A DNA stretch of 64,000 nucleotides from Labilithrix luteola (GTDB lineage Bacteria > Myxococcota_A > Polyangia > Polyangiales > Polyangiaceae). Position numbers and translations under genes: made by a program. The DNA is taken from NCBI RefSeq assembly GCF_001263205.1, contig NZ_CP012333.1, positions 434,001 to 498,000 on the forward strand. Direction: 5' to 3'. Below the pieces are notes generated by a model. That model made no database searches. It saw only the letters and a program-made list of their open reading frames with translations, and was not told where the DNA came from. This document shows positions 17,530-28,341 of this stretch, one piece after another (within the stretch, counting starts at the first letter, position 1; each line of letters begins with the position of its first letter).

Positions 17530-18351
17530 TCAGGAAGGCCAGGGAGCGCCGGGCACCTCGAGCGGTGAATCGGGGGGCAGGCGAATTCCGAAATGCCGGT
17601 CGAGGATGTCGAGGAGCTCCGCGCGCGACGAGATCGCGTGCTTCGTGGCCTGACCATGGCGCGCACGAATCGAGAACTCCCGCCCCGCCACGGTGAGGCG
17701 CTCCCCATCGTCTCCCGCGCGAGCGGCCATGAGCCGGTCCTTGAAGTGCGACGTTGGATGGGTGCTCGTATACCAATTGGCGACTTCACGATCGATGTGC
17801 GGCATCTCTTCGAGCGTGAAGTCGTAAACGTCGTTCCACTCGTCGCCGAAGCGAACCTGGTGGAACCACAGGGCCCCGTCGCGGATGATCCGTCGAGGCT
17901 CGTGCGGCGTCGGCTGCTCGATATCCGTCTGCAAGCGAATCGCGGAGGTGAGTGAAACGCCGCCGACGCCGACGTCCGTGAGCCAGCTCTCGCCGTCGAG
18001 CTCGACGCGCACGAAGAGGTGGGTGCGTGCGGGAACGAAGTCGCGCGGCCTCTGCAGCCGAACGCGCGCACTCAGCGGCGCGACCTGGAATCCGAGCGTC
18101 GCGAGGACCTCGAGAAAGAGCCCGTTCTGCTCGAAGCAATAGCCGCCGCGGCGCTCGTGCACGAGCTTCTGGAGAACCGCGTCGGGCTCCAGCCGGATGG
18201 GCCGGCCCAGAAGCACGTCGAGGTTCTCGAAGGGGATCGACCGCGTGTGTGCCGCGGTCAGCGCGTGGAGCGTGGCGAGCGTCGGCTCCTTCGAGCCGCG
18301 GTATCCGACGCGAGACAGGTACGCTTCGAGATCCACCGGAGAGAGCGCCAT
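17530..18351 (-). CDS. nat: arylamine N-acetyltransferase
   Basis: 273 residues from ATG 18351, the usual length. Transfers acetyl from acetyl-CoA to arylamines or hydrazines by a Cys-His-Asp triad: Cys in RRGGYCFEQNGLF (about residue 70), His in RTHLFVRVELDG (about 110) and Asp in SWLTDVGVGG (about 125). The N-terminal ALTAAHTRSIPFENLDVLLG motif is also typical. Cytoplasmic; natural substrate unknown. A second, broken copy of this gene sits at 43351-43525, keeping both ends but lacking the middle. Confidence 0.93.
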   Translation of the reverse strand: MALSPVDLEAYLSRVGYRGSKEPTLATLHALTAAHTRSIPFENLDVLLGRPIRLEPDAVLQKLVHERRGGYCFEQNGLFLEVLATLGFQVAPLSARVRLQRPRDFVPARTHLFVRVELDGESWLTDVGVGGVSLTSAIRLQTDIEQPTPHEPRRIIRDGALWFHQVRFGDEWNDVYDFTLEEMPHIDREVANWYTSTHPTSHFKDRLMAARAGDDGERLTVAGREFSIRARHGQATKHAISSRAELLDILDRHFGIRLPPDSPLEVPGAPWPS

Positions 18352-18417
18352 GGCGACTCTTCTACCGCTGCCGGGTCGTGATTGCACGCTACGACGCCGC
18401 AATGGCCTCGAACACGC

Positions 18418-18807
18418 CTACGGCTGCCGCGTACCGAGGGCTGCCCTCACGGCAAGGAGCATGTCGGGTGCTCGGAACGGTTTCATGAAAAGCGCTTTCG
18501 CTCCCTGCCGGAGCAGGCGCTCCCGCTCGTCATCGTTCGTAACCGCGGTGAGGATGATGACGGGGATCGGCCGCTCGTTGGCCGCAATTCGTGTGAAAAG
18601 CTCGACACCGCCCATTCCTGGCATGTGCAGATCGAGGATCAGGCAATCCGTCTCCGCACGATGGTTGGAATCGAGGAAAGCCTCCGCCGACCCAAATGTC
18701 GCTACCCGAAGCCCGGACGACTCGAGCAGGTTCTTGATCGAACGAACGACCGATGCATCGTCGTCGACGACCCCGACAAGTCCGACGTGTGACTCGCCAC
18801 CAGCCAT
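18418..18807 (-). CDS. single-domain response regulator
   Basis: 129 residues, only a receiver (REC) domain. Acidic pair DDD near residue 15-17, phospho-acceptor Asp in CLILDLHMPGMGG (about 59), Thr in VIILTAVTN and Lys in ALFMKPF. With no output domain it probably works by protein contact or in a phosphorelay with the small kinase at 18971 or the big kinase at 20493. It lies downstream of the small kinase on the same strand, separated by 163 bases with no other gene. Confidence 0.9.
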   Translation of the reverse strand: MAGGESHVGLVGVVDDDASVVRSIKNLLESSGLRVATFGSAEAFLDSNHRAETDCLILDLHMPGMGGVELFTRIAANERPIPVIILTAVTNDDERERLLRQGAKALFMKPFRAPDMLLAVRAALGTRQP

Positions 18808-18970
18808 GTGCTCACCGTACGTCCCCCGGAGGCAAACTCACACCCGACTTTGGTAGCGTCCCCGACCCATCCGAACGAGCTCCGCCAGCGAGTCGCCGGC
18901 CTCGATCGCTTTCTCGCCGCGCCCGGTTGGGAAGACGGTCGGAAGCTGCGAGGGGGTGGAGGAGCGCGCC

Positions 18971-19708
18971 TCACGCAGCGTTTTCCTTGGACTCCGGCGA
19001 GGCCGTGTCGCGCTTCGTCTTCGTAGTCGCGCGCGGGAGCCGTATCGATACGAACGTTCCAGACCCCAACTTCGACTCGATCGAATAGTCGCCACCGCGT
19101 CGCTCGATGACCTCCCGAACAAGAGCAGTGCCTATCCCAGAACCTCCAACGCGGTTCGAGAAGAATGGCGTGCCGACACGGCGCAGCACCGTCTGTGGCA
19201 TCCCCGGCCCCGTATCCTGCACGGTCCAGTGCTGCGACTCGTCGCGCCCCTCGTACGTCGCCACAAACACCGCCCCGCCTGGCGGCGTTGCCTCGATGGC
19301 GTTCAGAACGACATTTGCCAATGCCTCTACCAGCTCGCCGATGTCGCCCGTAACGCCCCCCTGGCCGGTCTGCACGAAGAGTTCGACTTGACCCGCCTCG
19401 GCTCGGTCTTCAACGCGGGCAACCACGACACGAACGATGTCCTCGGCAGTGGCGAACGCGGTGTCGGCGAGCTCCTGCGTGCGAACCTGCGGAGCGAGAT
19501 CCTCGTCCAGCAGCGCGAGCATCCTTTGCACCGCATCTTGCGAGCGCGCGAGCCGCTCCCGCGCGACCTCGCTCAGCTCACGCCTCATGAGCCAATTCAC
19601 CGCTGAAATGACGCCAAGGCAATTCTTCATGGCGTGCGCACGTGCCGCACTCGCCGATAGCGATGTTGGAGCGGCGGGCATGGTCCGAATCTGCTTCGTC
19701 CGTGTCAT
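18971..19708 (-). CDS. small soluble histidine kinase
   Basis: 245 residues without a membrane segment. Dimerisation helix with HAMKNCLGVISAVNW (His about residue 25), then an HATPase domain: N box VVLNAIEATPPGG, G1 DTGPGMPQ, F box TPFFSNRVGGSGIGTALV, and SKLGSGTFVSIRLP. The missing sensor domain suggests an accessory kinase, or one fed by a partner protein, next to two response regulators. The short KTKRD tail is probably unstructured. Confidence 0.85.
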   Translation of the reverse strand: MTRTKQIRTMPAAPTSLSASAARAHAMKNCLGVISAVNWLMRRELSEVARERLARSQDAVQRMLALLDEDLAPQVRTQELADTAFATAEDIVRVVVARVEDRAEAGQVELFVQTGQGGVTGDIGELVEALANVVLNAIEATPPGGAVFVATYEGRDESQHWTVQDTGPGMPQTVLRRVGTPFFSNRVGGSGIGTALVREVIERRGGDYSIESKLGSGTFVSIRLPRATTKTKRDTASPESKENAA

Positions 19709-19857
19709 AAGAGATCTACTAGCCGAGCCACACTCGCGAACGTACCCGCCCTTCGTCGGGTCCCGACCAACGTAGGGTGAGCGCCTGTTGGCTCGGGAAG
19801 CGTTCCGCTCGTCGTCGTTCCCGACTGCAGTTCGAATGACGAAAGGGAAGCCGCTCC

Positions 19858-20496
19858 CTATTTGGGTCGTGCCAGGAACCGCTCCATCAGACCGAGACGC
19901 GTCGCAAAGCCCACCAGCTCGGGCAGGGAACCGGCTTGCATTTTCGACATGACGTGAGCCCGCTGCTCCTTGACCGTGCCCTCGGTCTTCCCCAACTCGG
20001 CTGCAATCTGCTTGTTCAGCATTCCCGCGAGGACGCCGTCCATCACCTCACGCTCGCGAGGCGTCAGCGAGTCGTAGCGTCTCCGCAGCTCCGCGAGCTC
20101 GGCGCGCTCGCTCCGCGCAGCATGGTCGGCCGTGAGCGCCGCCCGAATGGCAACGGCAAGTTGCTCCGCTTTGAACGGTTTCGTGAGGAATTCCATCGCG
20201 CCGGCCTTGATCGCTCGCACCGACATCGGGATGTCGCCCTGCCCCGTCAGGAAGATGATCGGCAGTACGGATCCGAGCTCGGCGAGCCGCCTCTGCACGT
20301 CGAGCCCGCTCACGCCGGGGAGTTCGACGTCCAGGATCAAACATCCCGGGCGATCGCGGTATTTGCTTTCGAGAAATGTCTGCGCGTCGGCGAAGATCTG
20401 TACGGAATGGCCGAGCGACGTCAGAAGCGCTCGAAGCGACTCGCGAACGGACGCATCGTCGTCCACGACGATGACGGTTGCCACTTCGCTCATCAT
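19858..20496 (-). CDS. NarL/FixJ-type response regulator
   Basis: 212 residues from ATG 20496, which overlaps the stop of the large kinase gene by ATGA. REC domain with VDDDASVRESL, phospho-Asp in LILDVELPGVSG, Thr in IIFLTGQGDIP and Lys in EFLTKPFKAEQ, then a LuxR-type helix-turn-helix: LTPREREVMDGVLAGMLNKQ and GKTEGTVKEQRAHVMSKM. It resembles the FixJ/TodT group that pairs with PAS kinases. The overlap shows it is the output partner of the kinase at 20493; DNA targets are unknown. Confidence 0.93.
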   Translation of the reverse strand: MMSEVATVIVVDDDASVRESLRALLTSLGHSVQIFADAQTFLESKYRDRPGCLILDVELPGVSGLDVQRRLAELGSVLPIIFLTGQGDIPMSVRAIKAGAMEFLTKPFKAEQLAVAIRAALTADHAARSERAELAELRRRYDSLTPREREVMDGVLAGMLNKQIAAELGKTEGTVKEQRAHVMSKMQAGSLPELVGFATRLGLMERFLARPK

Positions 20497-23400
20497 GCTT
20501 GGGCTGGGAGTCTCAAGGACAGAGTGACGCCGTAGTCTGGATTGGGAGCCATCGTGAGCTGTCCGCCATGACGAAGCGCGATGGAACGACTGATCGACAA
20601 CCCCATGCCCAGCCCCTCCGGCTTCGTGGTGTAGAACGCCTCGAAGATACGCCCCGCGGTTGCAGGGTCGATCCCCTTGCCCGTATCCGTCACCACCAAC
20701 GCTACCCAGGCCGCACCGCGCCCGTGTTCGACGCTCGTCCGAACGGCGACGCGCCGTCGCTCGGGTCCGAGCTCCCTGCAAGCGTCGGCGGCGTTGAGAA
20801 GCAAGTTCAAGACGACTTGCTGGAGCTGCACGGCGTCTCCGAGAACGGTCGGCACGTCGGCCCTCATCTCCGCATCGAGCGCGACGTGCTCTCTCTCGAA
20901 CTGGGAACGAACGAGCGGCAGCACGCCAGAGACGATCGCGTTTACGTCGCAGGCTGTGCGTTCCGAAGGACACCGCGACAGCAGGCGGCGAATGCGGGAG
21001 ATGATGTCCCCGGCCCGTTCGCTGTCGGCGACGATCGCGACAAGCGCCTCGCGGGCATTCTGGACCCTCGGTGGATCGAAGCCGAGCCAGTTGAGCCCAG
21101 CGCTACCGTTCGCCGAAATCGCAGCGAGCGGTTGGTTGACCTCGTGTGCGATGGACGCAGCGAGCTCGCCGAGCGCCGTCACGCGCATGACGTGGGCGAG
21201 CTCTGCTTGAGCGTGCTGCAACGCTACCTCGGCGTGGTGCTGCTCGGTGATGTCCATGGCGGCCCCGACGTACTCCGCGGGTCCGGAACCGTTCTTCACG
21301 GGTCGCCCCAGTACGTGGACGAACTTTACGGATCCATCTGCCATGACGAATCGATGTTGAGCATCGAGGTCCTCGCCGGCCCGCGTGACGCGATCGAGCG
21401 TCTCCCGCACGGACGCGGCATCCTCGGGATGTACGCGTGCGAGCACGTCCTCCAGGACCGGTTTCGAGGAGCGATCGAATCCGAGAAGTCGATAGGTCTC
21501 GTCGGAGAACACGAGCCTCCCGCTTTCGAGGTGCCAACCGAAGCTTCCCGTCTTACTGAGTCGCTGGGCTTCCGCCAAATACACCTCGCTCCGCCGCAAG
21601 GCTTCCTCGGTGCGTTTGCGCGCATCGTTCTCGCGCTGAAGATCGGTATAGAGGCGAGCATTTTCCAGCGAAACAGCCGCTTGTGCGACGACGAGACGGA
21701 GCACCGCGGTGCGGTGCGGTACGAAGACGGACGGCGCAAGCTCGTTCTCGAGGTAGAGCACTCCGGCCAGCTCCCCTCGTTTGACCAGCGGCATGCAAAG
21801 AATCGACTGGCTCCGCTTCGCGACCACGTACGGATCGGCGGAGTACTCGGATGCTCCGGCAGCGTTGTCCAGCACGACCGTCTTGTGAGTGCGTTCGACG
21901 TAGGAGAGCACGGACCTCGGGAGCGCCGGTGCCCCCTCGTCCGACTTCGGGATCCGAACCGCGACGCTCGTCGTGCTCGCTACCGCTTCTGCGAGGCATC
22001 GCAGCCCCGCGTCACTCGGCACGAGTAGAATCCCCCGCCGTGCGCCCGCATCCTCGAGCGCGAGTGTCATCAATACATCGATCCATTTGTCGAGGATGAT
22101 CTCGCTGGACAGAGCCTGAAGCACGCGCACGACCGTCGCGAGATCGAGGTGCTCGACCTGCGCACCAATCGTGGGCGTCGAGCTGCTCTGGCCGCCCTCG
22201 CGGAGGTACGGACGGCGAGCCTCGAGCTCCCGGACCTTGCTCTTGGCGCCCCAGCGGGCGTACCGATCACGCGCGTCGCGAAAGTGCGCCCGCGCGGTCG
22301 TCTCGAGGCCGCGCGCCTCGTAAAACAGTCCTGAGAGCTCGAGCGCCATGGCTTCGTCCCGGGCAATGCCGTGCATACGCCCCAATCGGCAGGCCGCTTC
22401 GTAGAGGTCCATCGCCTCGAGATGACGCCCCTCGACACGTGCGATCTCCGCAAGCAGGAGCGAATGACGCGCGTCGAAGGTCGCCGGACACAGAGCTGCC
22501 CATCTTGCGAACTTCGAGGCTTTGTCCGCGACCACCTGCACGAGCGACTGGCGCTCGTCGGCGACGGCGTTCGATAGCAGCGCTGCCGTCGCGAGCCCTT
22601 CATAGAAGTGGTACGTAGCTTCGATCGCCAGGGCCATGATCGTCGCGACGAAGGGCTTGGCCGCATCTGCCGCTCGAAGCGCCTCGTCGAAGCGGCCTTG
22701 GTGGAAGGCGAGAACCGTCTTCATCACATGGTAGAAGGCGATTCCGGTGCCGAACGTCGCCTTGCTGACGACGGCAATGCTCGCGGCCTCGTCGAACGAA
22801 GCATCCTGCATGCCGAGCGGATCGTCCGTCGTGCCCTGCAAGCTCGCGATGAACTGCTGTTCCAAGCAAATGGTTTGGTAGATGGCATCGTTGTTCGTTT
22901 GCCGCGCGAACGCCGCGAACTTCGCGGCCTCTTCGAGAACGCCATCGAGGGTGTCGCCGTTCTCGAAGCGTTGCCAGATGCCGAGAAAGGCCAGATAACC
23001 GGCGTACGCGAGGTCGCCAACCTCGAGGCAGGTCGAGAAGGCCCTCTCCTGAGTGGGGAGACACGTTGCGAGTGGCTGCTTCCACACGGCGACCATGTGC
23101 CCGTGCATCATCAGCAACGATCCGCGGTCACGAGGTTTCCCAAGCTTCTCGTTGAGCCGCAGCGCCATCTCGGAGAAGGCGTACGCCGCGGGAATGTCCT
23201 CGAACATGGATACGAGCATCACGGCGAAGGCGGCGTACGCGCGGCACGAAACGTCGGTGTTGCCGTGGCGGAGCGAGAGGGTCACCGCCAGGAGGGTCAC
23301 GAGCGGAAAATGCCGCGGACTCCCAATGAACGCGCAGGGCGCCGCGTAGACCAGAAGGTCCATGAGAGCGCGATACGAGACGTCGGTGATTCGAGGGGCG

Positions 23401-26017
23401 TCGGCGACGTCTGCGATGGTACGGTCGCCGAGAAGAGTCGCCACTCGTGCATACTCGACAGTCATCGCCGCCTGAATGTCCGCGTCCGACTCTGGCAGCA
23501 CGATGTCGAAGAGTCGAAGGGCGTCGAGGGCCGCCAAGAACCCTTCTTCATATCTGCCCGCGACCTGCCGGAGCTGCAGGTACACGCAATGGGCGGCGGC
23601 GCGATCGACGTTGGAGCCTGCGTTTTCGAGCACTACCTTGAAGAGCTCGTCGGCCACATCGAATCGACCAACGAGAAACTCGCATTCGGCGCGTAGCAGG
23701 TAGAGTTCGAACGTCTCGCGGTAGTCGGTGAGCCACGGCTCGGGCGGGTCGAGCGTCGCTGCGAGCGCGAGATAGTCGCGCGCATTCAGGAACGCGATGG
23801 ACTCCTTTGCTCTCTTCCCAGCGCGGATGTTGAGACGGCGAAGGGTCGCTCTCTCCTGCGGATCGTCGATGAGATCGACTGCCCGGTTCAATTGACTGAG
23901 CACATCGAAGACGCTTTCGCCGGGCGCCCCCTCTGGAAGACTTGCCAACAGAAGGCGGCCGATGCGCAAGTGGGCTTGGGCGCGAAGTCTCTCGGGAATG
24001 AGCGAGTAGGCGGCCTCCTGGACGCGATCGTGCGGAAACGCGTACGCGTCGTCGGACCGAAGGACGACACCGGAGTGGAGCGCGTCCCACAACTCGGTCT
24101 CGAGGATTCCTTCGTCTGGCCGTACGAGCTCGAGGGTCGAGATTCGGGTGCGGTTGCCCAGGCAAGCCAGCTGCTTCAGGACATCCTGCGTGCTGGGCCG
24201 CAACCGGCTAATTCTCCCGATCATCAGATCGACGACGTTGTTCGTGTACCCCTTCGCCAAAATGCGTTCGGTGTCCCACGTCCATCCTTGGCTGCTTGCG
24301 CTGAACGTGAGCACCTTCTCGTGCGCCAGCTCGCTCAGAAACTCGATCGTGAAATACGGATTGCCGGCCGTCTTCGCGCAGACGAGCTGCGCAAGTGACT
24401 CCGCTCGAGCCGCGCTGGTGCGGAGGGCGTCAGAGACGAGTTGCCCTACCTCGCGGGGAGTCAGCGCGGCAAGCACCACGTCGTTCACGGGAGCCCCCGA
24501 TTTGCGGATCGTATCGAGCGCCGCTGCGAGCGGATGCGCCGGATGAACTTCGTTGGTTCGGTAGGCACCCACCAACAGGAGAGGCAAGCGCTCACGCTTC
24601 GTCACGAGCGACTCGAGGAGCTTCAGCGTCGCGGCGTCGAGCCACTGGAGGTCGTCGAGAAACAACGCGAGGGATGCTCCGGCCGTGCGAACACGCCGAT
24701 GAACTCGCGAAAGACCATCTGAAAGCGGTTCTGAGCCTCCGCCGGCGGAAGGTCTGGGACACGGGGCTGGGGTCCAATGACGAGTTCGAGCTCCGGAAGG
24801 AGGTCCGTCATCAGCTTCGCATTAGGACCAAGCGCGACGGTCAGCGCGCTCCGCCAGCGGCCGACCTCGGCGTCGCTCTGCACCAGGAGCGACCGCACGA
24901 GCTTCTCGAGAGCTTGCGCCAACGTGGTGTACGGGATGTCCCGTTTGTGCTGATCGAACTTTCCCGATGCATACAGTCCGCGCGCGCATAGGAGAGCCTT
25001 GTGGAGCTCGTTGACGACGGACGACTTCCCGATGCCCGAGTAGCCCGACACGAGCACGACCTCGAGCTCGCCGCTCGTGACGACGCGATTGAACGCCGCC
25101 AACAGCGTAGCAATCTCCTGTTCCCGACCATAGAGCTTCTCTGGGATCAAGAGTCGGTCGGGGACATCCGCAGCGCCGAGCGGGAACGAGTCGATGCGTC
25201 CCCTGGTCTCCATGGAACGAAGGCATCGGCGGAGGTCCGCCTCCACGCCGGCGGCGGTTTGGTAGCGACTCTCTGCGGGCTTTGCGAGGAGCTTGGCCAC
25301 GACGGCGCCGACCTGCTCTGGGACGAGCGAGTTGCGCTGATGCGCCAGTGGCGGTTGCCTCGCGATCTGGCAGTAGACCCATTCCATCGGGTCGGACGCC
25401 GCGAAGGGCAGCTCACCGACCAGCATCTCGTAGAGCGTGACTCCGAGCGAGTACAGATCGCTTCGAGAGTCGACGGAACGATTCATTCGCCCCGTCTGCT
25501 CGGGCGCCATGTACGCGAGTGTTCCGGCGATCACTTGCGGCGGCTCGGGGGCGCGGTGCTCACGTAGCAATCGGGATGCGATGCCGAACCCCGTCAGCCA
25601 GCTATCGCCAGTCGCTGGGTTCGTCAGAATGTTGCTTGGCTTGATGTCTTTGTGAATGACACCGCGCTCGTGAACCTGAGTGAGGCACCTCGCGAGTCCT
25701 ATGGCGACGCGCAAGAAGGGGATGAGCTCCCACGGACGCCCGATGAGGCTCGAGAGGACCTGCCCGCCCGGATCATCGAGCAGAAGCGCCGGCCTTCCTT
25801 GGTCCTGAACGAGGGCTACCGGCCGAGCAGCACACGTCGGGTCCAAGTGGTCGCGCAGGGAGTACTCGTGCTCGAGCCGCTTCAGACTGCCGACGGCCGG
25901 CCGGTTGGGGGCTGGCGTAAGCATCAGGATTGGAGCGCGGTCGCGCTCCCCCCATCGCGATAGGACGAACTCCGAGTCCGCTCGTAGCGTTTCCACCTTC
26001 TTCGTCGGCGGATCCAT
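20493..26017 (-). CDS. Ser/Thr kinase-like / AAA ATPase / GAF-PAS histidine kinase, apparent frameshift
   Basis: Giant multidomain signalling protein, about 1,841 residues if one base is added in the GGG run 24671-24673. That joins ARPEHP to LALFLDDLQWLD and restores Walker B. Start ATG 26017. Order: protein-kinase-like domain (about 15-270, HKDIKPSN present but LTGFGIA in place of DFG); ATPase with Walker A SGYSGIGKSS near 330; long helical TPR-like region; GAF (about 1310-1460); PAS (about 1490-1600); HisKA with SIAHEVNQPLAAI, His near 1623; HATPase ending FYTTKPEGLGMGLSI. Without the correction it would be two proteins, 24623-26017 and 20493-24665. Coupled to the regulator at 19858. The signal is unknown. 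Confidence 0.88.
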
Positions 26018-26159
26018 TGTTGCCTGTCTATTGGTCCTGGATACGAAGCGGACGTGGCCGTCTCTGCCATTCCCGCGACCTACTGCGGCGACCACCTGCG
26101 TCGACCGTGGATTTCGGGGCGCCAAAAGAACGATGGGCGAGGGCCCCGAAATCCACGGC

Positions 26160-26879
26160 TCATTCGAAGCGCACGTCGCTGAGATCTATGGATACGATGA
26201 CCGGTTCCGGCATCGGCTTGTTATCGGGTCCCGGCATGTACACGCGGCGGCGCATGGGAACCATGATCCCGGCGACCTCCTGGTAGTCGAAGACGTAGTG
26301 AGCCCCCTTCGCTCCCTTGGCCACCTCGACATCGTAGTCGTGGCGCCTGAGGAGCCCGTCCCGGCCGAAGTAGAAGGTCTGCTCCGTCGAGTGCGTTGCG
26401 ATGGTACGCGGGAACTTCACACGCAGGCCGCGCCAGGTCTCGCCGTTTTCGTTCCAGCCGTCGACCTCGCGGACGTCGAAGCCGGGCATGACGAACGAGA
26501 AGGGGCTCGTCAGATAGGTCCACATCGCATACCCCGCGAAGTATGCGAGCTGGATTCGGTCCCACGGCGTCTCCATGGTGTGTCCCTGGAAGGAGTCGCG
26601 CGGGTTGAGGCGCTCCTCGAGGACCTTACCGTCGAGCGTCTCGATGGCCACGCGATGTGGTGCAAACGACGTCCTGAGATTGGGTTCCAGGAACGGCGCG
26701 TGCGAGGCCCACTGCTCATGGATGCTGACGGTGACGCGCGTGGGCTTCGCGAATTCCCCCTGTCCCTTCATCGGCCAGAGGACACCTCCATTCGCGAGCT
26801 GGGCAGAAGCCCGCGTCAGCCGATTCCAGCGTTCCATCCCCCCGTGAGCGTCGATGGCCAGTTTCAACAAATCAATCAT
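26160..26879 (-). CDS. hypothetical LolA-like-fold protein
   Basis: 239 residues from ATG 26879 with GAGAGGA upstream. No signal peptide. N-terminus MIDLLKLAIDAHGGMERWN, then a beta-rich body (TRVTVSIHEQWASHAPF, FYFGRDGLLRRHDYDVEV, HYVFDYQEVAGIMVPMRRR). The strand pattern and the AHGG-x-x-x-W start resemble proteins with an outer-membrane-lipoprotein-carrier-like fold, but I cannot name a family. It follows the aldehyde dehydrogenase gene by 37 bases on the same strand, so it is probably in that operon. Confidence 0.75.
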   Translation of the reverse strand: MIDLLKLAIDAHGGMERWNRLTRASAQLANGGVLWPMKGQGEFAKPTRVTVSIHEQWASHAPFLEPNLRTSFAPHRVAIETLDGKVLEERLNPRDSFQGHTMETPWDRIQLAYFAGYAMWTYLTSPFSFVMPGFDVREVDGWNENGETWRGLRVKFPRTIATHSTEQTFYFGRDGLLRRHDYDVEVAKGAKGAHYVFDYQEVAGIMVPMRRRVYMPGPDNKPMPEPVIVSIDLSDVRFE

Positions 26880-26916
26880 GGTGTTCCTCTCGATCGTGCG
26901 GTGAGTGTTAGGAAAT

Positions 26917-28294
26917 TCAGTATTCGAACCACCCTTTGAGAGCCTCGTCCTTCTCCCCCGTGTACGGTGGGAAGAGATGGTCGATCGCGACGTCGGGGGC
27001 GAAATGAGCATCGACTTGGCGTGGGTGAGCATGTCGAAGCCGTACTTCCCGTAGTAGTGGCCCATGCCCGCCGTACCTGTTCCCCCGAACGGCATCGACT
27101 CCACGAACAGGTGAATGTTCACTTGGTTCACTGCGCCGCCGCCGTAGGACAGCTCGCCGATGAATCGGTCGATCGTCCGCTGATTTCGACTGAACACGAA
27201 ACCAGCGAGCGGCCGCGGTGTCGCGGCGATGCGCTTCAGCGCTTCATCGAGTGTCTTGTACGTGAGGATCGGCAGAATTGGGCCAAACACCTCATCCTCC
27301 ATGACCTTGTCCTCCCATGAAACGGGATAGAGGACCGTCGGGTCGAGGTAACGGGCTTCAGGATCGGACTTGCCGCCGGCGACGACTTTGGCGGGATCGA
27401 TGAGCGCCGCAAGTCTCGAGACCTCTCGCGCGCTGATGATTCGCGAATAGTCGGAGTTGCTCTTTGGGTCCTCCCCGTAGAGCTCGAGCAGGGCTTTCTT
27501 GGCTTCGGCGATGAAAGCCTCTGCGACGGACTCGTGGACGTACGCATAGCCCGGTGACGTACACCACTGTCCGCCCACGCCATTGCGCCCCAAACGATCT
27601 TCTTCGCGGCGTCGGGGATATTGGCAGTCTCGTCGACCAAAGCAGGATTCTGGCCGCCAAGCTCGAGGAGAACAGGCGTCAGGTTCTCGGCGGCCGCCCG
27701 CGCAACGACCTTGCCAGTGCGCGTGCTGCCCGTGAAGAAGATGAAGTCGAACGGCAGCTTCAAGAGCTCGGTGGTCTCCTCACGACCGCCGACCACCGCG
27801 GCGACCGCGCGCGGATCGAAATACTGCCGGACGAGGTCGGCGAGCAGCGCGGAGCTCGCAGGAACTGCGGCGCTCAGCTTCAGAATGCACGTGTTTCCGG
27901 CCGCCAGAGCTGTGAGCGCAGGGCGAAGCAGGAGGAGCAGCGGACCGTTGAATGGCCCGATGACGAGTGTCACACCGTAGGGCTCGCGATAGACGACCGC
28001 CTTGTGCCCCGTCTTCGCAAGGAAACGCGGCACTGGCGCCGGGGTCGGCTCCATCCACTCCTTGAGTTGGCTCTTCTGGTACTCGACCTCGCCGATGGAC
28101 CCGAAGGTCTCGAGAACGTACTCCTGTCGGGCGGTCTTGAAGTCCGCGGCGACCGCCTGCTGCAAGCGTGCCTCGTTCTCGGCAAGCATGCGCCCCATCC
28201 GGTCGAGTTGTTCGATTCGCCATTCGTGGGAACGCGTAACGTTGGTACCAAAATAGGCCTTTTGGGCCTCGAACAAATCTTTGAATGTCGTCAT
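26917..28294 (-). CDS. aldehyde dehydrogenase, two apparent frameshifts
   Basis: NAD(P)-dependent aldehyde oxidation; about 460 residues, like coniferyl aldehyde dehydrogenase (class 3) types without the N-terminal extension. Start ATG 28294. Catalytic Glu in LLELGGQNPALV, catalytic Cys in GQWCTSPGY, then EVFGPILPIL and PFGGTGTAGMGHYYGKYGF. The frame breaks twice. Adding one C near 27571 joins GAMAWA to GQWCTSP; adding one G in the run 26995-26999 yields SPPDVAIDHLFPPYTGEK and the end LKGWFEY with stop at 26917. Both are in G/C runs, so the gene is probably intact. Grouped with the alcohol dehydrogenase upstream. Confidence 0.85.
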
Positions 28295-28341
28295 CTGGGC
28301 CCCATCTCAAAACGAGCAATCGTCTCCGAACTCGTCGCCGG

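Noticed and set aside
26917..28294. Aldehyde dehydrogenase as a true pseudogene
   Set aside because: Both breaks lie in G/C runs, all catalytic residues remain, and the same error type occurs in six other genes.
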